Shown: one piece after another, positions 27,701-39,700 of the stretch | Layout: the number at the start of each line of letters is the position of its first letter | Position numbering within the stretch: the stretch's first letter is position 1 | NCBI GenBank assembly: GCA_023052935.1 | Contig: CM041294.1 | Location: 153,644,399 to 153,708,398 of the forward strand | DNA length: 64,000 nt | Origin: Piezodorus guildinii | Taxonomy: Eukaryota; Arthropoda; Insecta; Hemiptera; Pentatomidae | Reading direction: 5' to 3' | Made by a program: the position numbers and the translations under genes | The notes under the pieces: generated by a model | What the model was told of the DNA's origin: nothing | Database searches by the model: none | Seen by the model: only the letters and a program-made list of their open reading frames with translations

Positions 27701-30700
27701 TCACCTTTTATTTACTGTAATATTACTCTAAAAGGACTTTTCCCAGAATAAATAGAGAATTATTATTATTAAATTGTATCCTTGTTTTCAGAACTTTGGG
27801 GGAAATAGCATTTTCTATGGATAAGATGCTAGACTCTTGCCCATCCGTTAGATCTCTTCTTCTAAATATTGTATGGATCCTAAAGCCGAACCTGAAAAGA
27901 CTCCCACTGGATAGGCCTTATTTGTTTCTTTCCCTGGTTGGGAAGGTGCTCAATGTAAACTTACCAGATGTTGGAAAATATTTTCAGTTAATTCTTGTGA
28001 CTGCTGCACAGGTAGATTTATATTTTATTATGTTTATATTAGTCATTATCCGTAATTGTAATTTCTACACCTCTATTCTTTATAAGATATTTAAATGAAT
28101 AAATGAACTACAAAATTGGTACACTCTTTGGAAAATTTATTTAAATCACGACAAATCAAAACACGTAACGTTCACACTACGACAAACCACTTGCCCACCA
28201 ATTTTTATCGACAACAACCAAATTCCTCAGACCAACTCTGTACATTACCTAGGACTGACACTCGATCGAAGGAGATGACTTGAGGCCCTTGTGTAAAGAT
28301 GAAAAGACAGACTGCAACCACCAACTGGAAGTAATATACTCACTTTTATCGAAATCTTCAAAACTACTCAGCCACGGGCTCCCCCTTAGCACATCTGACA
28401 GATGTATGATATTTGGTTAGAGCAACTTTGTGTCTTTTTTATCTTGACAAGTCCTTCTTGGATAAGGATAGAATCTTCTGAAAAAAAAAATAGAAAAATA
28501 TTTAATTGTATGTTTATTGTTCCGCATTTTGTTCCCATGGGTATGGGGGTAAATATACTGCAGGTACAACCTCCTCTCCCTCCAGCAAGAAATTAGGTAC
28601 AATGGGGTATTCCAGCTGCCCAAAGTGAGTTTATCGATGGCAGAGTATTTTTATACATCCCCTGCCATTCAGCCACTTAGCTTGGGTGTCCGGAGTGACA
28701 GACCCCACCTCTGGCTTCCGTAAGTCCCATCGCACTGCCCGGGGGGCACTACGGTGACAGTAGGTGTTGGTAGGGATAGGGAGGACTGGAAGTTTCTCAA
28801 TCAGTGGGTAGAGCACTATAGCTTGATAATTTCACAGAGAGTGGGGGAGACGCCCGCACTTATATCCCTTTCTAGCCCTCCTGTTGTCCCCCTAAATAAG
28901 CTTTACTTGTCTCTTTTTGGAATAATTTAACTGAGTTAAGAATGTATTTTCTTATTGTTAGGATTATGATTTCCTTTCACACTTCTTTTCACAAACATTC
29001 TTGTTTGTTGTTTATTCATTTAATGTCACTTTATGCTACTATGGCTAATCAGACGATGCTACTGCGGGAGTCCTAAATTTTGCCTATTCAGGTTTAATTA
29101 GGATAGGGATCTTTAACGAGTACCTTCCTTTTGTCTATTGGTCATACATGTTATATATCCCAACTGTACATACCTGTTATTCTTAAGTATCCCAGTACCA
29201 GAATAAAATTATTTTCTATTTCTATATTATTAATGAATTAATTTTATAGACAATTAAATGGTAAAGATTGAACTTAATTATTACACTAATAACTACTCCT
29301 TTAAATTATGAGTCGTGTCGACCAATGCACAGAATAATATCTTTCAGGAATTCATGAAAGATCCTGATATTGTTGTCGGTTGGAGGAACTGGTGCAGAGC
29401 TTTAAGAAAAGGAACGCAATCGTTATCTGGATATACAAAGTATGTAAATGTTGGAGGGATCCGATTTGAAACTACTTATACTTAGTATATTATAGCCATG
29501 TAACTAGCGGATAGTTTTCTCAATCAGATTTTATAATCATGATAATGTAATTTACAATAATTTAATATAATAGTGCTACGGTCAAGACAATGACAGGTAT
29601 ACCACTCCTAGAGGGGTCCGGAGACTTCTGGACCTGGACGGTCCTCCAAGTACCTAGAATGGCCCACCCGCCTCTCGGCCCCTACCTGCCGTGTCTAGAA
29701 TCTTCAGTGGTGGTTCAAATACCGGTCCACTGCTTCTGAGTCAGTCAGTCTTGATCTTGCTCAAGCGGATGTATCAGTGAACAGTGACAGTGAACAATTC
29801 ATGACAGTGTGACAGTGTAGTGAAACTGTGTGTCAATATTGTGATAACCGGTCGGTGGGAAATTATAAGACTATAGTTTATATATAATTTATAGTTGTAA
29901 GTTTTAGAATAAGTCTAGCAGATTGTAAGTAGTTTATTTGTTAGGAATACCTGATTTTATATGTAGACTGTTTAGTAGTTAAGGTAGTAATTCAATTATT
30001 ATTGTAAGCATAGTGGTTAGTAATTCCTTTGTATTTGTACATTTTGTATTTAATAAATATTTGTAATTTGTAAACTGGAGTAGTTCATTTCACACACCCC
30101 GTAGCCCGTAACAATAATATTGGATGGATCCATAAGTTCGTTCTGTTTTTAGAAGGATGAAATAAAACCATTTTAAAAAAAATAAAAATAATAAATTGTA
30201 TTCAATAATGTACTCCCCTATTTTTATTGATGACCTCTTGCCAAATTTCCAACAATTTCATTATCCTGCCCTTGTAAAACATCTGGGGCTTATAAGCAAA
30301 AAACCGATTGAGATACCTTTTCACATCTCTCTCATCAATGAATTATTTCCCGTTGAAGGGATTTTTACCAGAATAAGTGGTAGTTAAATGGTGTAAGGTC
30401 CAGAGAATATGGTGGGTGTAATAAAATATCTCAGCCAATTTGCACTAACTTTTGCTATGTGATAATTGCAGTGGAATACAACACCTTTGTGATTGAACAT
30501 TTGGATCAATTCCATTAGTTGCGTACAGTAAATTTTTTAATCAATAATTTTCTTATGGAGGAAACTTGTAAAATAACACACCACAATAATCCCACCATGA
30601 TGAGAGCAAAATATTTTTTGGATGAAGGTTAGCCTGCATATTGTTTGTTATTATTGTAAGTTATAATTATAATTAAAAAGTTGTATAAACATTTGTGCCT

Positions 30701-33700
30701 GATTGTCAAGAACCCATACTATATCCTGAGAGATAAATTGAGTTTTAATTAAGTAAATATTGGGTGAATTGATTTTTTCATAAAAAATAATTTTTTTAAA
30801 AATAAGCATATTATATAATTTGGCTCCCAACTAGGTGTGGCTTAATTTGTTAAATATTAAGACCACGACAATCAGTGCACAATTTATAGTTTACTAAGTT
30901 TTTTAAGTGTTATTTATGAGCTAACAATATGGAGGACCAAGGAACAAATAGTTATTTAGATAAGGTAGATTTGTTCAAGCAAATGATGGTGATGGAAAAA
31001 TTGGAAGAAAAGATAGATAAATTTGGAACAGAAGTATTAGAAACCGTCACAAGTATTACAACAGAAATGAAAATTGATTCACAGAAAAGAACATTCACTG
31101 AAGATGAAGAACACAATAATATAGAGCCTACAGACCAAGAGAGTGAAGTGTTTACATCAGAAACAGTAAGTCCTCATTGTACAGAAGAACCTCTATCAAA
31201 GACTGTACCTTCTGAAGGTCCTACTGACCAAGAGTGTGAAACAGAAACAGTAACTCCAATGTGTACAGTAGAACCTATGTTAATGACTAATCCCTGTAAT
31301 GTTATGATTGAAGAGGCCCAGGACTTAATGACTAGCTCTATTGATATGAAGCAAAATGTCAACATCAAAGAAGATGAAATTTGTGAAATGAAATCCAGTG
31401 ACAGCAAGTGCTTAACTTTCAGAACTTTAATAAGTGCCTTAAGTCCCCAAAACAAACCCCAGGTGTTATTATATTGGTTAAAAGTTTTAATAATCTGAAA
31501 ATAGGTTTCTCCATCTCCTATAATTGTTTGTTACCTATTGTAAATTCATTTAATGAATACAGAGATGTGCCAACCGAGCATATCATTACCAAAATTTTAA
31601 AATATGAATTTTATAATGGTTACATGGTCTTAGACCATGTTCAGAAAGATCAGAGATATAGTTTATTTGGCAGATGTGATTAGTTTTAATATGTTCTTAA
31701 TTGGATATAGACTTAGTGTATTTCTTTTGTGTATATCGTCCTTGTAAATTTAGTTTGTACATATGTAGTTTAAATGTAGTTTTCAAGGTGAAAGAAAAAC
31801 AAAATATTACTAATAAAAATGCTGTAATATTGTATATAAACTATTTATATATAAGGTGTTAAAAATTGTAACTAAATGGGTTTATTGAGTATGTTTTAAA
31901 AAATGATAAATTGAAAAAAAAAATTCTTTCCAAAATTTTTTTTTTTACCTAGGATTGGGGAGAAATGTAATATACCCATTTTTTTTAAAGTATACAATTA
32001 CTTATTTATTTATTATTTAAATATTATGTTAGGCAGGCTAACAATTAGATATAAAATAGAATAAAAATAAAAATTAACAGCTCCAATTTGATTGTTTGTT
32101 TACAAACATAGAATCCATTTTGGATGCAAGGGTTTTACCAGATAAAAATGAACCAGGTACAAATTAGTAGGTATCTTTATACCTGGTCATAGTCAGTTTT
32201 CACTGGGGACTTGGTGAGTGTGGAGCTGATATGAAGAGGGATCTTGGTTAGCCTGCATATTGTTTGTGTTATTTTGTAAGTTATTATATGATTAAAAAGT
32301 TGTATAAACATTTGTGCCTGATTGTCAAGAACCCATACCATACCCTGAGAGTAAAATGAATAATAATGAAGTAAACATTAATGTAAAATGATTTTTTCTT
32401 AAAAGAATAATTTTTATAAAATAAGTATATTATAATATAGTTCAGTGAACCTCTGAAAGTTGCTTACCTTTTTTAAAATAAAAAAACTAAATAAGCCGAA
32501 AATGCACCTAATCATTTGACATATTCATTACGCTGTGGCACTGACAGAACTAATTCCCATTAAACCAAACACATCAGTTCAAAGATCGGACTTTGACCTT
32601 CTCAATGACTGTTATTGTTGTCAGTTAAGGTAAAGAGAACTGGAGATATTTGACAACAATGTGCACTATAGGGTTACCTCTAGCACAGTGGCTAGCATAA
32701 CAGCCTTATATGCCCAAGGTCATGGGTTCAAACCTATAGGTGGCCCTAGGATTTTTAATGGGAGTAAAAAATTTCCTTCGGAGAGGAGGTAAACGGTGAT
32801 CCTGAGCCTGTGCGATGTCAGGTGCTCATTAAAGATGCCTATCCTAATTAAACTTGGATAGGCAAAATTTAGGACTCCCACTGTAGCATCTTATTAAATA
32901 AATAAATAAACAAACAAGCAATTCGCACTACTAACCAACACCGAATGGACTTATGGATCCATCCAATAGATTCACAGACCTAGAATCAAAGTATAAGGTT
33001 AGCAAAAGATCTTGTAACATATTTATTGGAATAATAGAAGTAAATGTCTCTACAAAGTGACCTGAGATTTCACTAAAACTAAAGCATTTAAAAATTTTAA
33101 CTTATCTAAATAAATTAATGAAACAATATAAATTTTATTCTGGGATGAAGTAGTCCCCTAAGAATAACAATGCACAAAATAAATATTTGTCTGCTCTTTT
33201 AAGACTTAAATACAGAAATGAATCGGAATTCGTAACAACAAGTTTTAATCTATAACTTTAAATATTAGATAAGTTTTGGAGATGAAGAAATAATTGATGT
33301 TTGAAAGTGGTTAATGTTAAGGCTTTACCAGGCTAATGAATGGGTGTAGGAAATGAATTCCAAAATATGGTAGCACAAATGAGAACAGACTTTTTGAAGG
33401 AGGCAGATCTGTGAGGAGGTATATAAAGTTTATATGTTGTACTCGTGTTTACTGAATTAGAAATTAGAAATTTTTTTTATTTTGTCTTTGGGGCTTCCCC
33501 ATACAAATAGAGCCTAGCTTGGCTATAAATTACAATATTATGGTTTTAGAACTTTATATACATATCGATTAAAAATCAATAAAATAATAGTGAAAATTTA
33601 CTAAAATAATTTGACTTTCAAAAATAAATTACAGATTAAAGAATAAACAGTTACTGGTGCTATAACAGGCACAATAAATAAGCAAAATATCACTTTGAAG

Positions 33701-36700
33701 ATAAAATAAAAATAAACACTGAATAGAAAATGTTCTAGGATAAAGAATTGAGCACTTTTTGAACTCCTATCATGTAATAGTACACTTTATGTAACATATC
33801 TACACTATCGATATTCAGTATATCATGGATACTTTGGATGTCGGAAGATTCTAAAATGAAGTTTTGAAGAAATTGCCGTCTATTTTCATTGTGTGCCGGG
33901 CAATGAAGGAGAATGTGATGTAGACTGTTGTAGATAAATCGATTGCATAATATACAGCTTTCTTGTGACTTGAACAAAAAAGATGAGTTTTTTCCATAGA
34001 TTCTAATATGTTCTGGATTTGCAACTCTTAATTGGCTGACACATCTCAGTTTCTTTATATGTACTTTAAATGTGAGGTACATTTCAGGGTCGGGAGCACT
34101 GTAATTGCATAGTAATCTATATATAGGATAGTTAGTTGAATTTAGGGTCCTTTGTATGTCGGCTGAGAGATAATGGTTATGTGCTTTTTCTAGTATGTCG
34201 TCTTTGTATCGAAGAAGTCCGTTTGTATGGTGAACAGAAAGCTCTTCTGCAAAGGCATTTAGCTCGGCTATTGCTCTAAATTGGGACACCCAATTGAAGT
34301 TTATGTCGGGATTATCCTTGTCTAATAATGTCAGTCTATTGAAGCAAAGTTTTGGAAGTCGTTCTTCTGGCATGAACTCGAGCTTGGTCCATAGATTTGT
34401 CATCTTTTTTATCACCTTCATGGCTAATGGTTCTCTTCCTGTTTCGAGACGGACTATATAATTTGGGGTATTCCTAGGCCATCCAAATAAGTGCTTTAAA
34501 AATTTAAGTTGGACCATTTCGATTGCCTCAAGATAATTGGGACTCCATACTTCAGAAGCATAAAGCAAAGTTGATGAGACCATTGAGTTAAATAAAGTTC
34601 TTTTTGTTTCCCAAGAGTCACTTTTCCCTTTTTTCAATATGTCTATGACTTTTGCAGATGCCACTGATGACTTCTGAGTAAAGTGTCCACATGCTTGTTT
34701 AAATTTTCCTGATGATGTGAAGGGAACTCCCAAATAAGTATACCTTTTTGTATACTCCAATATCTTATCATGCCAATATAACGGTTTGAGCTGTTTACTC
34801 GTGTTTACTGTATGCATTATGTATCCATTTTATGACTTGTTTTAGAGGAATGGAAAAGAGGAGGTATTGTCAATGGAAAGAAAGGTAGAGCCACTCGGTC
34901 TACCAACTAGAAACATGGGAATGTCATATATTAGTTTAATGAAACTATTCATTAGTCTCTTGAGTCTCATGTCAAATTTCTCAGACATCCCGCCATACTT
35001 GAGCCAACCATCCTCAAAATGGGGGAAAATAAGAGAGGAGACTTTTAGGTTTTAAGTGGGGTGGGATCACAAAATCTAAGGAATTTTTTTTATCTAAGTA
35101 ATAGATTTTTTAGGCATTTGAGAAATATGATCACTTGATTGGTTTTGATCAATAACAGACCAAGGTTTCTGACTGAGGTGAGTAGACTTTCGAGGAATAG
35201 TAAGGGATATTACGGAAGATAATTTAGAAGGTCAGGCATAATAATGATTGTTAAGTTAAATAAACCCAATATTCTTTATTTATGTCAATATGAAATTGAC
35301 AGCAGATGTATTCAGCCCGTTATGGTACGTTTAAATTAAAACATCGGTATTGTGTGTAAGATCTTTTGGGGTTAATCAGTGATTCTCTCTATATTTTCTT
35401 CTGTTTTCACTTCAGGTTCAAAGTTGGTGATGGATCAATCTTAGACTTTTTGGGGCCAATTACAGATGCTCTATGTGAAATTAAGGAAGGGTGGAGCCCG
35501 GTAAGTTGATATAATTTTTTATTTAGAACAGTGTATTTGTTACGAAAATGAAATGAAAATAAATTTTATTCTGAGACATTCGTCCCCTAACAATTAAGTA
35601 CAATGAACAGAGTACAAGTCGTTAAGTACAAGTCTAGTTTGTCTGGTTTCATTTAGATACATATTTTTTTGTTACTATTTTTTAATTTCAGCTCCCTTTC
35701 CTGTATGAAGGATTAGAAAGAGTGAAACATTTAGAAAAAAAGGAAAAGGAATTTGACATAGGAACCATATTACTTGGCCAATTTTTTAGAAGCATGTATT
35801 CATGCTTGAATGAATCAGTCGGCCATTACTCTAATGAAGATTGGTGGAAGGTCTGTTTATATTTTTTTATAACTCCAAAACAAAAACCTGTAATTGTTGT
35901 TTTAGACTATTTTTAAAGTTTTACACATTTTATTTGCCTTACTTAACATTTTTATTGAGACTTGCCCAAGAAGAAATAGAGTTGGAGACTAGGGGTGGGC
36001 ATAATCGAATGATGATTATCGGATCATTCGATTATTTCAATCATTCGAATTAATCGGTTAGAGAAACGAATGATCATTTGAACTGAATCGTTTAACGATG
36101 ATTGAGGGAAAAACACTAGTCAAGAAAAACAAAAAAAAGTTCATATGACCCATAGTCCAATAGTCAAAGGCTAGAGAGAAAAATGAAATTTTGAGATTTT
36201 TTCTGTAGTCCATGCTCTTCATTGAACAGCAATTTTGAATTGAATTCTCTTGCTATCATATTTTTTAAGCAGAGCTTCCCAGGCTTGTATATATCCTACA
36301 CCGGATATTGTTATGGCGGAAATAGTCTGTGAAGCGGACCCCTTAAGCGAGGGTTTAAGATAATAAAATTTTTGTACATCATCCGAGTCCCTTTTTTAAT
36401 GTATGATTGATGTAAATGTTTTTTGAAGTCTTGCCATTCCGCATTGTCTCCCGAAAATGATGGAATACTAATGGCAGAGTAGCATCTGAACCTCTACACG
36501 TCATAGGCTTATTGCTATCTGACCGAACCGTGTCGTTAGTAATATTGAGAGAAAGAGCCTCACAGAACGAAGCACGTACTTCATCTTTTAGCCCTTTGAA
36601 ACCATCCCTCGGCAAATTTAATTATCTCGCAAGAGAATTAGCTTCAAGAAAAGCCACATGAAACTGCTCGTAGGTAGCATTAATGTTAGACATCCGAGCA

Positions 36701-39700
36701 GAAAACAGAGATCCTCGCAAAGGATTGGTGGATAGACTAAGACCGATTGAGGTGGTCGTCTTTATGTTATCGGCCAAATCAGACATTTATTCCTCTAAAT
36801 CAGCTAGTTTAGCTAGCTGTTCGTCTGAATTTTTATTTTTAGGAGCCATTGTTTTAGGTTAGGTAGGTAAGTAAGCAATAAAAAATATTACCACGAAATT
36901 TCTTATATTAACCGATTCTGGAGTTAAGTGAAAAACGAAACCCTGGAGGACCAAACTAAATCAGTGTAGGTAATATCCGGCCCGGACTGGACCAAAATGT
37001 GTTGGGGCAAGGGGTTTTTCTAAATTGAAAAACAAACCTTTCCCCGTAAGACTGTTGGGTGGTTAAAATAAGAATGGTGAGAAATATGAAAACTTACCAC
37101 CTGATTGCTTTCTTCACTTCGGCTTCCCGAAAGAAGATCAATTTCTTGAAAAACAGTTATTTTATACAGAGTTATCTGGAGGAAAGACAAACCGAACTCT
37201 GGAGCTATCATTCCACTAGGCAAACACACAACGGTTTTCCAAGCTGAACTTCTTGCTATTCTCCACTGCGCTACTGACTTATGTGCTGAGAATACTAGTG
37301 GCAAAAAGATATGCATATATAGTGATAGTCAGGTGGCACTTGGGGCCTTGTACAATTACACAACTACCTCAAAAGTCGTTGAGGCATGTAATCTGACCCT
37401 AAATAATCTTGCTAGGAACAATATCGTTAGCATCGAATGGGTACCTGGACACACTGGTTTCAGTGGAAATGAGAAAGCTGATGAACTAGCTAGGAAGGGA
37501 TCAGCAATAATTCCCCTCACACCAGAACCCCTATGTGGAATCAGATTAAGTTCTGCCTTTAGGACTATCAAACAATCCTACTTGATCAAATTTAAACATC
37601 TTTGGTTAAATAAAGGACTTAAACACTCACTCAAATTTTTAGATGGTCATTAGCAGAAGGAAGTGTCTACTTAGTATGAGTAGATCATGCCCAAAAACCA
37701 TAACTGCTATCTACACAGGACACGGAAAACTTAATTACCACATGTTTAAACTTGGGATCTCTAATACCCCTGTATGCAGACTATGTGGACAGGAAGACGA
37801 AACATCATTCCATATAATCTGCTACTGTGACAGGCTAGCTAAGTTAAGGTTCACTCTATTTGGTGAAGTCTGCCTAGAATATACTATAAACAACAAACTT
37901 GTTAATCCTAATAATCTTTTGAAATTTGCTTTTGCAACTAAATTCATGTTTTAAATCTACCACTATATGATTCTATGGCGCACAATAGACTGACTTGGTT
38001 GCGGTGCAAACCCTATGCCAGCTTAAAAAAAAACATATGTCTTCTAACAATATAAAACCCAGGCACGTTATAAAAAACAAAAGAAAATCTGTTATCTTGA
38101 TAACAATTAATAAAATTAAAATTAATTGTGAATTTGGGCTTGAACAGTAGGGTTGTTTTGCACCATTTTAAAGCTAATTAAATGAAGAAGTTTTTCTGAG
38201 ATCCGGAAAATCTAAAACCTGATGATAGAAGAGTAATAGCTCCTTGAAATGTTTGAATATTCTTAGAAATATTAAAATTTAATAATTTAATTTAAATATT
38301 AAACTAAAATTTCTGCATGACGTTGTGCGACACTTACTTTTTAGTTTGAGTTCTTGTCCTTCTGGAAAAGTATCATTTCTTTCATTTGTTACTTCTGGTT
38401 TTTCTGAGTGTCCACATAAATCTACTTTATGTATTAATATTATAATTCTAATGTATTAATAATATTTTATAGAATATGCTTAAAGTTTTTTAATCATTAT
38501 AAAGAATATCTGTATAAAATTTTTCATGGGGACCTAAAATTTATCCCCGCATATCAAAGACTAATTAAATAATTTCTCTCTTAATTTCTTTGATTTACTT
38601 TCTGCTTATTTGGTTAAATAATTTTATTTTTTATTATAGGTGAGACCTTCGCCACGGATTTTACTGGTGAATGAATCATGTAAAAAGGAAATTTGCAAGG
38701 ACAAGATCCCTGATGATGTAAAGGATCTCATTAACGAAAAGGTAACAACCTTAAGTTATATTATTATTACTAGTTTATCTTTACAACCTAGAAGTGGGAC
38801 TTGGCTTCCTCTACCAGCAATCGCCAAGCATCTCTTGTGATGCTGCCATCCACTGCCTTACTTTGATGGTCTTTTAATCCTGCGACACAGTCTGACCACT
38901 TCAGCCTCAGTCTCCCAACTTTGTACCAGGCGAACTGCTGCTCCGTCAATATGTTCTTTGGAATTGAATAATCACGGATCCGTGTGAGGTGTCCTGCCCA
39001 CCTTAACCTCCCCTTTTAGGCTGTAGCTTTCTCTATTTCTGCTTTTGCAGTGGTCCTGTTCTCCAAACTATAAGTCAGAACAAGACAGATGAGAGTTTTG
39101 TAGAGAAGGACTTTAGTGCGTTGTGAAACATGTTTGCTTGATAGTTGTGAGTGGAGTACACCAACAATTTTGGTTATTTTGAATTTTTAAAATCTTAAGT
39201 TCTCTGAGGATCCAAATCCCTCTTGGTTATGTGATTTATATTAATATATGATTAAATAACTGATTTTTTATAATTATTTTTTTAAATAGACAAAAGACTA
39301 AAGCAAAAATGCTAAAAATTATTAATTAATGAAATGAAATGAAACATGTCTTGATTATCCTGGGACTAAAATCTCTAAAGAATAAATTTAAAATACAAAT
39401 TCTAACAGTGTACTCATGTATTAAGGATAAAGTAAATTAACACAAATAGATAGATTATTAGAGAGGATTTAAATAATACAAAAAATAAAGAAAAATTGGT
39501 ATTTCTTGACTTTGCACTGTAAGGTTATTGTCTATTTGATAAGGAAAGGGAAAAGATCTTGGGAGGGATCGAATTACAAAGAGAGGCGGCTTTGTCCAGA
39601 AAGGACTTGTCAAACACAACAGTACGGTGAGGAAGAGGGTAGAGGTCAGAAAGATGGGATCTGGTAGAACGGGGCGGAATAGAGGATTTAAATTGAAGGA

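Larger units (their letters stand above)
30120..32966 (-). mobile_element. Mariner-like element with TIRs and a large insertion
   Basis: Ends TTGGATGGATCCATAAGTTC and (inverted) TTGGATGGATCCATAAGTCC are flanked by TA on both sides. From about 30600 to 30200 the minus strand reads a decayed transposase: KNILLSSWWDYCGVLFYKFP, then a YFITPTIFSGPYT segment equivalent to HPPYSPDLAPTDY. The rest is an inserted block with direct repeats and an ORF, plus a SINE. Confidence 0.7.

Noticed and set aside
35990..36100. TAGGGGTGGGC-like start of a hAT element near ATTCGAATGATT repeats
   Set aside because: No matching inverted end or 8-base duplication could be found downstream.
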